The notes: generated from the sequence alone by a model not told the origin. A DNA stretch of 64,000 bases from DSYU01 sp963827605 (GCA_963827605.1 CAWHBK010000002.1:806001-870000); one strand, 5' to 3'; numbered from the stretch's first letter, positions 9,153 through 18,755 are shown. Numbers and translations are program-made.

Positions 9153-10509
9153 CTTTAACTGCCTGGTCGGGAGCTTGTTGCTGTTGGAAGATCAAGGTGA
9201 TCGCCTTGCCCCATGCATCCCATACAGCAGACATCTGCGGGATTGCGGGCATCGGCGTGCCGTCGGCAGCAGATTCGCCGAAGGCCTTTAGATCTGGATT
9301 GTCCAGCTTTGCGCGTACAGGCAACCATGCGGGGCTGCGCGGTTCAACATCATACAGCGCCTGCATAACTTCGTCAGAAGCGAGGTATTCGGTGAGGAAG
9401 GCTTTGGCCAGATCCTTGTTCTTGGCGAACGCGGATACCATAAAGCCCTGAACGCCGACGAACGGTACCGCCTTACCAGCCGGGCCGGCCGGGATCTTGG
9501 CGATGCCGTAGTTGATGCCGGCCTTCTTGATATCATTGATCATCCATGGGCCGCCGATCATCATGGCTGATTTCTTGTCGGCAAACAGAGAAGCCATCAG
9601 GTTATAGTCGACATCCTTACGGAGCAGGCCGTCCTTCACCATCTTGTCTAACTCAGCCGCGGCAGCCAGGCCGCCGGTATTATCCAGACCAAGATCATCG
9701 GCTTTATAAGAGGCATCGGGGTTTTTGCCAAACACGTAGCCGCCGAAAGCCGAAATCAGCGGGTAAGTATGGTAAGGGTCGCCCTGCTGCAATACGTAGC
9801 CCTGGTCAACTTTCTTCTCATCCTGGAGCTGCTTAGCGATCTTTTCCATTTCGGCCCAGGTCTTGGGCGGGGTAGGAACCAGATCCTTATTGTAGATCAG
9901 TGCAACGGCTTCTACACCATAGGGGACACCGTACAGCTTGCCGTTGTAACTGAAAGCCTGGATGGACACGGGATCGAATTTGGCCTTTACATCCGCGGGC
10001 AGATCAATCGGCTCAAGCAGGCCGTTGGAAACCAGCTCGCCCAGCCAGTCATGCGCGCCGATGATGATATCCGCGCCTTCACCCGCCGGGCCAGCGATCT
10101 TGAGCTGGTCGCGGATATCGCCAAAGCCCAATTCCTGGATGGCTACGGGCACGTTTGTTTTTGCCGTGAATTTCGCGATAACATCCTTAAGCGCCGCAAC
10201 GCGGTTGGCATCCGCCCAAATGGTCAGCGTGCCTTCTTTTGAGGCTAGCGGAGTTACGGTGGGGGTGGGAGCCGCGGTGTCGGTCACAGCCGGGGCAGCC
10301 GGGGTTTCGGATGCTTTCGGGGCTTCCGTGGCGGCAGTCGTGGCAGTAGCTGGAACCAGCGTTTCGGTTGGCTTGGGAGCTTCGGTTGGGGCAGCGGTGG
10401 GCTGCGCTGCAGGAGCCTGGGTAGGAGCCGGGGTGGCTGCAGGGGCACAGGCACTGAGAATCATAGCGGCGATGACGAAGGGCATAATCGCCTTGTAGAG
10501 CTTGCTCAT
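9109..10509 (-). CDS. Maltose/maltodextrin-binding lipoprotein (MalE-like)
   Basis: A lipoprotein signal peptide (FVIAAMILSAC) puts Cys at about residue 21. A Pro/Ala/Thr-rich tether of roughly 75 residues (PTQAPAAQPTAAPTEAPKP and similar) holds the domain off the membrane. The globular part begins GTLTIWADANR and has the extracellular solute-binding fold of family 1 (KPKTWAEMEKIAKQL-like segment, PFVGVQGFMVSAFAKNKDL). The start is supported by GAGGAGG about ten bases upstream. It is the first gene of the importer operon, so its promoter region (10510-10685) is the likely target of the LacI regulator upstream. Confidence 0.92.
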   Translation of the reverse strand: MSKLYKAIMPFVIAAMILSACAPAATPAPTQAPAAQPTAAPTEAPKPTETLVPATATTAATEAPKASETPAAPAVTDTAAPTPTVTPLASKEGTLTIWADANRVAALKDVIAKFTAKTNVPVAIQELGFGDIRDQLKIAGPAGEGADIIIGAHDWLGELVSNGLLEPIDLPADVKAKFDPVSIQAFSYNGKLYGVPYGVEAVALIYNKDLVPTPPKTWAEMEKIAKQLQDEKKVDQGYVLQQGDPYHTYPLISAFGGYVFGKNPDASYKADDLGLDNTGGLAAAAELDKMVKDGLLRKDVDYNLMASLFADKKSAMMIGGPWMINDIKKAGINYGIAKIPAGPAGKAVPFVGVQGFMVSAFAKNKDLAKAFLTEYLASDEVMQALYDVEPRSPAWLPVRAKLDNPDLKAFGESAADGTPMPAIPQMSAVWDAWGKAITLIFQQQQAPDQAVKDAAKTIRDKIAETK

Positions 10510-10543
10510 AGGGTTCTTTCCTCCTCAAAAAAGTTAGGTTTGG

Positions 10544-10595
10544 TAACGTACCGGGATTTCCGGCAAACGACCGAACAGTTGAAAATCGCGTTTTC
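10544..10595 (-). promoter_or_regulatory. Candidate LacI-type operators in the importer promoter region
   Basis: GAAAATCGCGTTTTC at 10581-10595 is a palindrome with five-base arms around a CG-containing centre, as LacI-family operators have. TAACGTACCGG occurs at 10544-10554 and again at 10675-10685, flanking it. The region is the only gap between the regulator and the binding-protein gene. Binding is inferred. Confidence 0.5.
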
Positions 10596-10685
10596 GATGT
10601 ATCGGGAAGAAACCACCTCCTTTTTTGCTTAAAATTGATCTCCCTGGAACTGTTTGGATGGTCTGCAAGACTGATAACGTACCGG

Positions 10686-11717
10686 TCAGCGTACCGGTCG
10701 CGTCGTTTCGCGCAAAATCAGCTCCGTTTCCATCCGCAGATTAATGGGTGGCTGCAGTTCCTCCAATGCTTCGATGAGCAGTTCCGCCGCCCGCCTTCCT
10801 TTTTCTTGAATCGGTTGGCGCACGGTCGATAACGCCGGAGATATTAGCCCGGCCAGGGGAATATCGTCAAAGCCGATTACTTCCAGGTCCTGAGGAACGC
10901 GCATCCCAAAACGCTGAGCTTCACGCACCGCGCCAATGGCATGCACATCGCTCATCGTCAGCACTGCGCTTGGGCGCATACCCGCCTGCAAGACACTGCG
11001 AAAAGCTTCCTCGCCGCCCTCAATGCTGGTCATCTTGGGGATCAGATGGTCCGCCAGCGGCGTACAACCAAACTCAGCAAAAGCACGCCGGTAGCCTGCC
11101 AGGCGCCGCCCCCCCACGCCGTAATGCACATCACCGCGATGTTCCGGGGGCACATTCTGAAATGTAATAATCAAGATATCCCGGTGACCGGCGCGCAAAA
11201 GATGCGCAGCAGCAGCATACGCCCCGCCCTCATCATCAACGTTGATCGATGAGCGGGTTTGTGTATCACCATCCACAATCACAAAAGGCACATCGCGCCG
11301 GCGCAGCGGCTCGAGCTCCTCGTGGTTTTCGCTCAGGCCCAGGACGATATACGCATCCACCGGCGCGCGGCGCGTGGCCTCCTCTAATGAACCTTTGTAG
11401 GGTGAAACAACCAGCACACTGATCGAGTGGGCATCGCATACAGCGCCCACGCCTTGTAGAAATTCCATAAAAAATGGGTTGGCAAAGCTGGATGTAATGG
11501 AGAAAGGCACCAGCAGCCCAATCACCCCCGTTCTGCGGGTGATCATCGCTCGCGCAATTGGGTTGGGCGAATAGCCCATCGTTTGGGCAATCTCGCGCAC
11601 CCTTTGAGCGGTATTGGACCCTACCTGCTCCGGATTGTTGAAAGCAAAAGAAACCGTCGCGGGCGAAACCCCTGCCGCTTGAGCCACCTGGGTAATGGTT
11701 ACGCGCTTGCGCTTCAT
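10686..11717 (-). CDS. LacI-family transcriptional regulator of the maltodextrin locus
   Basis: The N-terminal helix-turn-helix is ITQVAQAAGVSPATVSFAFN, followed by the hinge region and MGYSPNPIARAM, typical of the family. A periplasmic-binding-protein-like effector domain (IGLLVPF, VFGLSENHEELEP-like, VIGFDDIPLAGLISPALST) completes 343 residues. It lies immediately upstream of the importer genes on the same strand, so it most likely controls them with a maltodextrin as inducer. A near-perfect operator at 11762-11775 in its own upstream region suggests autoregulation. Confidence 0.9.
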   Translation of the reverse strand: MKRKRVTITQVAQAAGVSPATVSFAFNNPEQVGSNTAQRVREIAQTMGYSPNPIARAMITRRTGVIGLLVPFSITSSFANPFFMEFLQGVGAVCDAHSISVLVVSPYKGSLEEATRRAPVDAYIVLGLSENHEELEPLRRRDVPFVIVDGDTQTRSSINVDDEGGAYAAAAHLLRAGHRDILIITFQNVPPEHRGDVHYGVGGRRLAGYRRAFAEFGCTPLADHLIPKMTSIEGGEEAFRSVLQAGMRPSAVLTMSDVHAIGAVREAQRFGMRVPQDLEVIGFDDIPLAGLISPALSTVRQPIQEKGRRAAELLIEALEELQPPINLRMETELILRETTRPVR

Positions 11718-11761
11718 TGAAATTTTGGAAACTCCGGGCTTGCAAAAGACGCAAAAAACTA

Positions 11762-11775
11762 CTAAATCGTTTTAG
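11762..11775 (-). promoter_or_regulatory. LacI-type operator upstream of the regulator gene
   Basis: CTAAATCGTTTTAG is a 14-bp palindrome with one mismatch and a central CG, the usual LacI/PurR-family operator layout. It lies 45 bases before the lacI-type start codon at 11717. Confidence 0.6.
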
Positions 11776-11850
11776 ATACTATATCACAACCCAGGTCAAT
11801 TTTCAATCAGGATCAATAAAATATAGAATTATGTACAAACTTTTATTCAG

Positions 11851-13077
11851 TTATTCGTACCGCAGCGCTTCAACCGGCTCAAGATTTGCCGCGCGGTTCG
11901 CCGGGTAGATACCAAAGAACAGGCCAACCGCCGTTGAGAAGAGCGTCGCCAAAAGGATCGCATCCAATCCAACGGCGGGAGTCAAATCGGTGCCGTTGGC
12001 TTTCGCAACCAGCCCAACCACATACGCAATCAGCCAGCCCAGGCCAATCCCGATCAACCCGCCGATCATACTAAGCAGTGAGGACTCGGTCAAGAACTGG
12101 ATGAGAATGTCCCGCCGCCGTGCGCCGATGGCTTTGCGTAGTCCAATTTCACGCGTGCGCTCGGTGACGGACACCAGCATAATATTCATGATGCCAATGC
12201 CACCCACCAGCAGCGAAATCCCCGCGATGCCCCCCAGAAAGATGGTCAGAACATTGGTAATGGTGCGCGCCGTGGCAACAAAATCCTCCTGCGAAAGAAC
12301 GCTAAAGTCATCCGGCCCAAGGCCGGTGCGGTGGCGCTGGCGCAGAATAAGCGTTATTTCATCCATCGCCATTTTAACGGTATCCGCGGACGTTGCTTCT
12401 ACCAGGATTAAATCCACCCGGTCTCGGCTGCGGCGGATCACTCGGGTTTGGGCGGTGCTAAAGGGGATTAATACAACATCGTCCGCGCTGCCAAAAGAGC
12501 TTCCGCCTTTGGAGGTTAGCACTCCAATCACGCGAAACGGCTGGCCCTCAATCCGCAGCGTTTCCCCAACCAGGCCTTCGCGGTGACCATAAAGCTTATC
12601 GGCCACGTCTGTCCCAATTACCGCCACGGATGCCCGCCCCAGCATATGTTCCTCAGTAATAAAACTGCCTTCGAGCAAGCTCATGTTGCGCACGCGCAAA
12701 TAATCCGGTGTTACCCCATCGATCGTGGTCGTCTTTTTTTCGCGCTGAAAGGTCGCTTCCCGCGATCCTTGAATTAACGGAGCCACCGCTGCCACCGAGG
12801 GCGCCTGAAAAACATCGGAAATCGCCTCTACGTCGCCCATGCTGAGCGGCCTGGTGTTGCGCACCTCTTCCTGCGTATTGCCGGAAAAAACAAACAGCAG
12901 GTTGGTGCCAATCCCGGAGATTGTCCCGGTGATTGTATTTTGCGCGCCCGACCCCACCGCCAGCATGGCAATCACCGCCGCCACGCCAATCACAATCCCC
13001 AGGATCGTCAGCGATGAACGAGTTTTATTCGCGCCCAGGCTTTCCAGCGCCTCGATGATGGCTTGCCCAATATTCAT
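11851..13077 (-). CDS. MacB-type ABC transporter permease (FtsX/MacB_PCD)
   Basis: The 408-residue protein has one N-terminal membrane helix (LTILGIVIGVAAVIAMLAVG), a large extracytoplasmic domain of about 220 residues, and three C-terminal helices. RTREIGLRKAIGARRRDI is the diagnostic FtsX-family cytoplasmic loop. Its start overlaps the stop of the ATPase gene by four bases. With the ATPase and the adaptor protein it forms a MacAB-like tripartite pump or mechanotransmission system that acts on peptides, lipoproteins or macrolides; the substrate here is unknown. Confidence 0.9.
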   Translation of the reverse strand: MNIGQAIIEALESLGANKTRSSLTILGIVIGVAAVIAMLAVGSGAQNTITGTISGIGTNLLFVFSGNTQEEVRNTRPLSMGDVEAISDVFQAPSVAAVAPLIQGSREATFQREKKTTTIDGVTPDYLRVRNMSLLEGSFITEEHMLGRASVAVIGTDVADKLYGHREGLVGETLRIEGQPFRVIGVLTSKGGSSFGSADDVVLIPFSTAQTRVIRRSRDRVDLILVEATSADTVKMAMDEITLILRQRHRTGLGPDDFSVLSQEDFVATARTITNVLTIFLGGIAGISLLVGGIGIMNIMLVSVTERTREIGLRKAIGARRRDILIQFLTESSLLSMIGGLIGIGLGWLIAYVVGLVAKANGTDLTPAVGLDAILLATLFSTAVGLFFGIYPANRAANLEPVEALRYE

Positions 13078-13757
13078 TCATCCTCTACCATTAAACCATC
13101 CATTAAGCGAATTACCCGGTGGGTCTGCTCGGCTACCCTGGGATCATGCGTAACAATAATGACCGTTGTGCCCTGCGCCTGGTTCAGGCGCAGGATCAGC
13201 TCCATAATTTCTCTCCCCGACTTTGAATCCAGGTTGCCGGTTGGCTCGTCCGCCATGAGGATCGCCGGATCGTTGACCAGCGCCCGGGCAATTGCTACAC
13301 GCTGCTGTTGCCCGCCCGATAGTTCCGGCGGACGGTGCTTCATCCGGTCGCTCAATCCAACCGCATCCAGCACCTGGCGGGCGCGCTCCACGCGCCCGCG
13401 CCCGCTCATCCCGGCATATCGCATGGGCAGTTCCACATTGGCCAGCGCCGACTGCCGCGGCAGCAGGTTGAAGCTCTGGAATACGAACCCCACCTTGCGG
13501 TTGCGGATGCTGGCAAGCTGGTCGCCGTTTAACCCAGACACGCGCTCGCCATCCAAAATATATTCACCCCCGCTCGGGCGGTCCAGGCAGCCCAGGATGT
13601 TCATCAACGTAGACTTCCCTGAACCGGATGGCCCCATAATCGATACCAGCTCTCCGTGCTTGATATTTAAGGTTATGCCGCGCAGGGCCTGGACTTCCAC
13701 CTCGCCCATCATATACACTTTGGTCAGGTCGATTGTCTGGATAACATCTTCTGCCAT
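13074..13757 (-). CDS. MacB/LolD-type ABC transporter ATP-binding protein
   Basis: This 227-residue ATPase has Walker A GPSGSGKST (about 41-49), the Q-loop FQSFNLLPRQSA, signature LSGGQQQRVAIARAL, Walker B ILMADEPTGNLD and the H-loop VTHDP. Insertion of a short segment after the Q-loop and the overall length match the MacB/LolD/FtsE group that pairs with FtsX-type permeases. It is translationally coupled to the permease by a four-base overlap and follows the adaptor gene with a gap of about 75 bases. Confidence 0.93.
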   Translation of the reverse strand: MAEDVIQTIDLTKVYMMGEVEVQALRGITLNIKHGELVSIMGPSGSGKSTLMNILGCLDRPSGGEYILDGERVSGLNGDQLASIRNRKVGFVFQSFNLLPRQSALANVELPMRYAGMSGRGRVERARQVLDAVGLSDRMKHRPPELSGGQQQRVAIARALVNDPAILMADEPTGNLDSKSGREIMELILRLNQAQGTTVIIVTHDPRVAEQTHRVIRLMDGLMVEDE

Positions 13758-13832
13758 AGCGCACCATCCGTTGTCTTGCCCATTGAGATTATGTTTGGTT
13801 TGTTTTATTTGCCTGGCAAAGCCCGCCCGGCC

Positions 13833-15235
13833 TTATTGCAGGCGACGCGGAGGACCCGATGGAGGCTGGAAAGTGGCCGGTGGGTTGAGCACCAGCACAT
13901 CCCCTCTTTAACATCCCCGCCTAGCACCTGGCTGGTCGTGTCCGAAGTCAGGCCCAGCTCAACGGGGGTTACCTCGGGAATGCCATCCCTCAATACATAC
14001 ACCACGTGCTTTCCATCCCGCAGGCGCACGGCCCGGTTCTGTACCAGTAAGGTATTCTCCACCAGATCAGTAACGATATTGACCGCGGCCGTCATCCCGG
14101 GGCGGACGGCGCCGTCCGCGTTGTTCAGTTCAATGGTGACTTTAAAATTCACCACGCCCTGGACCGGCTCGCCTACCCGGGCAACCTCGACAATTTTGCC
14201 GGAATATTCTTTTTCCAGAATAGCGTCAAACGTCATCATGGCCGGCTGACCAATGCGGATGCGGTTGATATCCACCTCGGTGATCTGCACATCCACCAGC
14301 AGCCGGGTAAGATCGTCAATCCGGAAAGCTGCCTGCTCCGGCGTCGTCTGGTCGCCGGCTTTGTAACCCACCTCGGTAACCGTGCCCGCAAATGGCGCTT
14401 CCAGGTTGATCTGATCCAGCGTCGCCTGGATGGCCGAAATCCGCGCCTTTGCAGCGGAAACGTCTTGCGGGTCTGGCCCGTTCTTCAGCCGGTCCCACTC
14501 GCGCTGTGCGTCTTTCAAGGCTGCCTCGGCCACCTGCACCCGCGCGTCTGCCTCGGAAACTTCCTGAGCATTCGGCCTGCCCAACAACCAGTTCAGGTTG
14601 GCTAGCTGCCGGTCGTATTCATGACGCGCTCTGGCCAGTTGAGCAAACACCTCCGCGCGGATCGGGTCATCCTGGGGGCGGTCGTCCACCCGGTCGTACT
14701 GCTTGGTTGCCTCGTTCACCGCGTTTTCCGCAACGACCAGGTTGGCGCGCGCTTCATCCACGGTGGGCGGCAAGGCCCGGGCGTAGTTCTTGCTCTCGCG
14801 TTTTGTTTTGGCATCGTCCAGCTCTTTTTGAGCCGCGACCAGCGTCTGGCTGGCCTTTGCCTGCGCCACTTGCGAGTTGAGCAGCTGGTCCAGGTCACGC
14901 TGCGCGGTCACCAGGTCGGCCCGCGCCAGGATAACCGTTTGCGGTAACGACAATTCTTGCAGGTTGGCCAGTTCCTGGCCAGCCTGCACCATGTCGCCAA
15001 CCGCCACCCGCACCTTGTCCACCTTGCCATTCAGCTGCCACATCAGCACAGTAGACTGGTTTGACCGGACCGTGCCGGTTGCGCCAACAGAAGCGGTCAG
15101 GTCGCCCCGGCCCACCACCACCGTCTGATAGCTTGTCGCAGCGCTGGCCTGCATTCTTTGAAAACGCTGGAAAACAAAGTACCCCCCGACTGCCAGTACC
15201 GCTAATATACCGATAACTATGAGCGCTCGCTTCAT
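13833..15235 (-). CDS. MacA/HlyD-family periplasmic adaptor, frameshifted near C-terminus
   Basis: One N-terminal membrane anchor (IVIGILAVLAVGGYFVF) precedes a lipoyl-like half (VGATGTVRSNQSTVL), a long helical hairpin of about 200 residues and the second lipoyl half (LEAPFAGTVTEVGYKAGD), then a beta-barrel domain. The called frame ends in an unnatural tail after GGDVKEG. Adding one G to the G4 run (13901-13904 on the plus strand) restores GDVLVLNPPATFQPP and a stop at 13833, so a homopolymer sequencing error is likely. It is the first gene of the MacAB-type operon and links the transporter to its extracytoplasmic partner. Confidence 0.88.
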
Positions 15236-15413
15236 ACAGTTCCCTCTTAATGGTTTAGGATCTTTCTTTGATGATACTACCCTTCCTTATTTTTTTGAAG
15301 AAGTGTATGAAGTTTATCATTAATGGATCATGATGTTGCGTTGCACGGCTTTTCGTAAAGTAAAAGATCCGCTCATCATCCGATTTCGCCATGCAGCCTG
15401 GTTACAGACAGGG

Positions 15414-15419
15414 TATAAT
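15414..15419 (+). promoter_or_regulatory. -10 box TATAAT, seven bases before a start codon
   Basis: TATAAT at 15414-15419 is followed after seven bases by the ATG at 15427, with no Shine-Dalgarno between. The predicted transcription start would coincide with the start codon, as in leaderless mRNAs. No good -35 box is visible. Confidence 0.5.
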
Positions 15420-15426
15420 CGGCGAA

Positions 15427-16701
15427 ATGGCAATCCGAAAGAAAATGAAAACTTTTCTAAAACTGCTGCCCATCCTCCTGGTCGGCCTGCTGCTGCTGGG
15501 GCGCAGCGTGGTCGCCCCAGGCGACCAGCTGGAGCAAATCCGCGCCTTTACCCGCATGATCGAATTCGACTATGTAAACTGGTCTCTTCAGGCCTTGATG
15601 GGCAAAAATAGCGAAGCGGCGATCAAAGCGCCGAGTTATATGACCATCACAGAACAGCACGATGTCGTCTTCGATTACTTCCAGGCGGTTCACCTGGTGA
15701 ACGAAACCGCTATGAAAATTGACCTGATCTACGCGAACCCCGAAATTTCCGATCCAAACCAGGCCGCCGCGAAAGACAACCAGGTCCTATCTGACCTGAG
15801 AGAGCAAGAAAAAAGCCTCAAGCCCATTGCCGAGGCCGTTTTGCAATACCAGGTTAGCGCAGTGGTTGCCGAGATGAACCTGGGCCTGGGCGGGCAGCCC
15901 ATCCCCCCGGTGTTATACCACTCCACCCGCCTGCCGGAAGCGCTGATTATCTCGCCCCGTCAGGTAATCCGCCAGGAATACAACATTTCCCTGGAACCGG
16001 AGCTGACGACCCAGCGCGAAGACCAGCTTGAGAAGGATGTTGAGCATGCCGCGGATGTCTCCGCGCTGGTCGTGCCCGTTGGCGGCGTTGGTATCTACCC
16101 CACCATGGTGATGAACACCACCAACCTAAACTGGCTGGCGGAGGTGGTCTCGCATGAATGGACGCATAACTTCCTCACCTTGCGCCCGCTTGGAATGCTC
16201 TATGAAGCAACGCCTGAACTGCGTACGATCAATGAAACCACTGCCAATATCGCCGGAGTAGAAATCGGTCTGGAAGTTTTGAAGCGCTTCTATCCAGAAA
16301 TGGTGCCGCCCGAGCAGAAAGTAGAAACCAGCCAACCGTCCCGTACCCCGGCCCTGAATGATCCAAACGCCTTCAACTATCGCCAGGAGATGCATGCGAC
16401 CCGGGTAGAGGTGGACACGCTCCTGGCTGAAGGCAAGATCGATGAGGCAGAAACATATATGGAGCAGCGCCGGACCTTCTTCTGGGATCATGGCTACCAG
16501 ATCCGCAAGCTCAACCAGGCTTACTTTGCCTTCTATGGCGCGTACAATGATCGGCCCGGCGGCGGCGCGTCCGGGTCCGACCCGGTCGGCCCTCTGGTTC
16601 AACAGCTGCGCCAGCAGAGCGGCTCGCTGGCAGCCTTCCTCAACCGTATCTCCTGGATCACTTCATTCGAAGGCTTGAAGCAGACGGTCAATGCAAAATG
16701 A
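15427..16701 (+). CDS. Putative membrane-anchored zinc metallopeptidase of unknown family
   Basis: A single N-terminal hydrophobic segment (LLPILLVGLLLLGRSVV) anchors or exports a 400-residue domain. Near 16150 the protein reads VVSHEWTHNFLTLRPLG, which contains HEWTH, an HExxH zinc-binding signature. About 30 residues later NETTANIAGVEIG supplies a Glu in a context expected for the third zinc ligand of a gluzincin. The rest (about 30-200) is helical and Glu/Gln-rich. I do not recognise the family. The start at 15427 is placed by the -10 box just upstream; 15445 (MKTFLK) is an alternative. It is divergent from the MacAB operon and convergent with the FmdB gene. Confidence 0.7.
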   Translation: MAIRKKMKTFLKLLPILLVGLLLLGRSVVAPGDQLEQIRAFTRMIEFDYVNWSLQALMGKNSEAAIKAPSYMTITEQHDVVFDYFQAVHLVNETAMKIDLIYANPEISDPNQAAAKDNQVLSDLREQEKSLKPIAEAVLQYQVSAVVAEMNLGLGGQPIPPVLYHSTRLPEALIISPRQVIRQEYNISLEPELTTQREDQLEKDVEHAADVSALVVPVGGVGIYPTMVMNTTNLNWLAEVVSHEWTHNFLTLRPLGMLYEATPELRTINETTANIAGVEIGLEVLKRFYPEMVPPEQKVETSQPSRTPALNDPNAFNYRQEMHATRVEVDTLLAEGKIDEAETYMEQRRTFFWDHGYQIRKLNQAYFAFYGAYNDRPGGGASGSDPVGPLVQQLRQQSGSLAAFLNRISWITSFEGLKQTVNAK

Positions 16702-16772
16702 AAGCGCAGATGCGCTCAGATAAAGCGTACTCTTATTCTTGTCCGCGTTCATCTGGGTTTTTCAAGAGCAGG

Positions 16773-17174
16773 TTATTCTCCGAACGCGTCCCCACCCAGG
16801 CCACCCCCCGCATCGTCAGCGCCCATATCCGGCAGGTCCTGTTCGATCTGCTCTGGACTCTGTCCCGATTCCAGGCGGCCGATCACTTCGTCAAATTCGG
16901 GGCCCATTTCTTCGCCCACCTGGTGGCTCATCTGGCGCATCATTCGCCCCAACGCGCGCGGATCATCTTCCAACCCTTCCAGATTGCTCGGATCGGCCAT
17001 GCTTTCCAGACGGCTGTCATCCGTACGCGCTACGCGGATGCGCCCAATGCGCCGTTGAACCTTATCACTCTTGCAATGCGGGCAGGTAATCGGTCGGGTT
17101 CCGTATTCCGAGTAGGATAAGAACACTTCAAACCGCCGCCTGCAGCTCAAGCAGCGAAATTCATAATTGGGCAT
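16773..17174 (-). CDS. FmdB-family zinc ribbon protein
   Basis: The first 42 residues form a zinc ribbon with two CxxC pairs (YEFRCLSCRRRFE and ITCPHCKSDKV), the hallmark of the FmdB/CxxC_CXXC_SSSS family. The remaining 90 residues are acidic and Gly/Met-rich, ending DAGGGLGGDAFGE, which is a longer tail than the roughly 70-110-residue norm. A GGAGG ribosome-binding site precedes the start. The role is unknown; family members were linked to regulation of formamidase and amidase genes. Confidence 0.85.
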   Translation of the reverse strand: MPNYEFRCLSCRRRFEVFLSYSEYGTRPITCPHCKSDKVQRRIGRIRVARTDDSRLESMADPSNLEGLEDDPRALGRMMRQMSHQVGEEMGPEFDEVIGRLESGQSPEQIEQDLPDMGADDAGGGLGGDAFGE

Positions 17175-17206
17175 AAAATCCTCCGGCGAATAAAATCATT
17201 TCTCAA

Positions 17207-17213
17207 TTATAAT
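17207..17213. promoter_or_regulatory. Shared divergent -10 region ATTATAAT
   Basis: The symmetric sequence around 17206-17213 gives TATAAT on both strands. On the minus strand it stands 33 bases before the FmdB start with a proper leader. On the plus strand it is only about 14 bases before gmk, whose AGGGA ribosome-binding site (17215-17219) would then lie at the transcription start, so plus-strand use is less certain. Confidence 0.45.
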
Positions 17214-17226
17214 CAGGGAATGCCTG

Positions 17227-17847
17227 ATGAAATCGCTGTCCTTCGACCTTTTCCATCCCCAACCCCTGCTGGTGGTGATTTCCGGGCCATCCGGCGTTGG
17301 GAAAGACGCCGTACTCAAGTCGCTGCAAAAACGCGACCTATCGCTGCACTTCGTGGTGACGATGACCAGCCGCCCGCCCCGCAATGGCGAGGTGGATGGC
17401 GAAGATTATTTCTTTGTCACCCGGGAGAAGTTCGAAGCGCTCATTCAACAGGATGAGTTTATCGAGTATGCTCTCGTATACGAGGATTATAAGGGCATTC
17501 CGAAATCGCAAATCCGCGAAGCGCTGCGCAGCCACCGGGATGTGATCCTGCGCGTGGATGTGCAGGGCGCGAAAACCCTGCGCCGGCTGTGCCCGGATGC
17601 CCTGCTGATCTTTCTCATCCCCACCGATGAAAAAGAATGGTTCGAGCGCCTGCGCAACCGCAAGACCGAGACTCCCGAAAGCCTGGCCCTGCGCTTAAAA
17701 ACCGCCAGGCAGGAGCTGGAACAACTGGCTGAATTCGATTATGTGGTGGTAAATACACAGGACCAACTGGAAGAGACCGTCGACAACATTGTTGCGATCA
17801 TCAAGGCCGAGCACCACCGCGTAAATCCACGTAAGGTAAGCTTATGA
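17227..17847 (+). CDS. gmk: Guanylate kinase
   Basis: The enzyme phosphorylates GMP to GDP with ATP in purine nucleotide synthesis. The P-loop is ISGPSGVGKDAV (about 17-28). The GMP-binding segment TSRPPRNGEVDGEDYFFVT (about 45-63) and the later RVDVQGAKTLRR are conserved. The length of 206 residues is normal. AGGGA seven bases upstream supports the ATG at 17227. The gene overlaps the following rhomboid gene by four bases (ATGA), so the two are cotranscribed. Confidence 0.95.
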   Translation: MKSLSFDLFHPQPLLVVISGPSGVGKDAVLKSLQKRDLSLHFVVTMTSRPPRNGEVDGEDYFFVTREKFEALIQQDEFIEYALVYEDYKGIPKSQIREALRSHRDVILRVDVQGAKTLRRLCPDALLIFLIPTDEKEWFERLRNRKTETPESLALRLKTARQELEQLAEFDYVVVNTQDQLEETVDNIVAIIKAEHHRVNPRKVSL

Positions 17848-18710
17848 GCAACCTACCACCCACCTGGGGGAACAGTCAGCCAGCCGAGCCGCCCGCTGAA
17901 CCCGCCCCCGGACCGCGCATGATCCGTATTCGCCGCCCAACCGGGCAGCCCATGGTCACTTATGCCATCCTCGCCATCACCATTCTCACCTATGTGCTGC
18001 AAGAAGCAACCAGCAACGGAATCTTACGGGAACCTTTCCTGGCATTGGGGCAATGGATGTTTGGCGCTCCAACCTTCCAGCAGCTGCTGGATCAAGGCTG
18101 GGGTCGTGATCTGCTGGTTCTGCTGGGCGGGAAGATTTCCCCCCTCATCGTGCTTGGACAGTATTGGCGGCTGATCACACCGGTTTTGCTGCATGCCAGC
18201 CTGCTCCATATTGGCTTCAATATGTATGCCCTCTTCTCCCTCGGACCGATCCTGGAAGGCTATTACGGGCATTGGCGCTTCCTGGGGCTGTATCTACTGG
18301 CGGGTTTGGGCGGTAATGTTTTATCCTTCCTGATGAGCCCCGGCCCGGTCCCCTCGATTGGTGCATCCACCTCGCTCTTTGGGCTGATCACTGCCTGGGG
18401 TATCTTTATCTACCAAAACCGCTCGATCCTCGGGCCGCAGGCGCGCGCTATGCTCAGCAACGTCGTTGTCATCGTTGTGATAAACCTGGCGATTGGCCTG
18501 TCCGGTTCCATTGATAACTGGGGCCACCTGGGCGGGCTGATCACCGGGCTGGCCTTTAGCTGGTTTGCCGGCCCGCGCCTGGAGATCGCCTATAACTACC
18601 CCGAATATGAGCTGGTTGATCAGCGTTCTTCCTCAATTTCCTGGATGGTTGGCATTGTTTTGTTTGTACTTTTGGTAGGAGTAGTCTTCTTACGCATCAG
18701 TACATCATGA
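17844..18710 (+). CDS. Rhomboid-family intramembrane serine protease
   Basis: After a Pro-rich cytoplasmic stretch of about 35 residues there are six or seven membrane helices. The catalytic Ser is in GASTSLFGLITAW (GxSx motif, about residue 174) and the partner His in NWGHLGGLITG (about 226). LLHIGFNMYALFSLG carries the conserved HxxxN oxyanion region. Rhomboids cut transmembrane substrates within the bilayer. The gene starts four bases before the gmk stop. The 288-residue length fits the simple bacterial type. Confidence 0.9.
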   Translation: MSNLPPTWGNSQPAEPPAEPAPGPRMIRIRRPTGQPMVTYAILAITILTYVLQEATSNGILREPFLALGQWMFGAPTFQQLLDQGWGRDLLVLLGGKISPLIVLGQYWRLITPVLLHASLLHIGFNMYALFSLGPILEGYYGHWRFLGLYLLAGLGGNVLSFLMSPGPVPSIGASTSLFGLITAWGIFIYQNRSILGPQARAMLSNVVVIVVINLAIGLSGSIDNWGHLGGLITGLAFSWFAGPRLEIAYNYPEYELVDQRSSSISWMVGIVLFVLLVGVVFLRISTS

Positions 18711-18755
18711 ACGTAATCGCAAGCGGTCCGCCGTCTTTCTGCGCAGCCGTATGCC

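Noticed and set aside
10187..10528. A Ser/His-rich protein antisense or in an alternative frame of the binding-protein linker
   Set aside because: It is a frame shadow of the Pro/Thr/Ala-rich tether of the lipoprotein.
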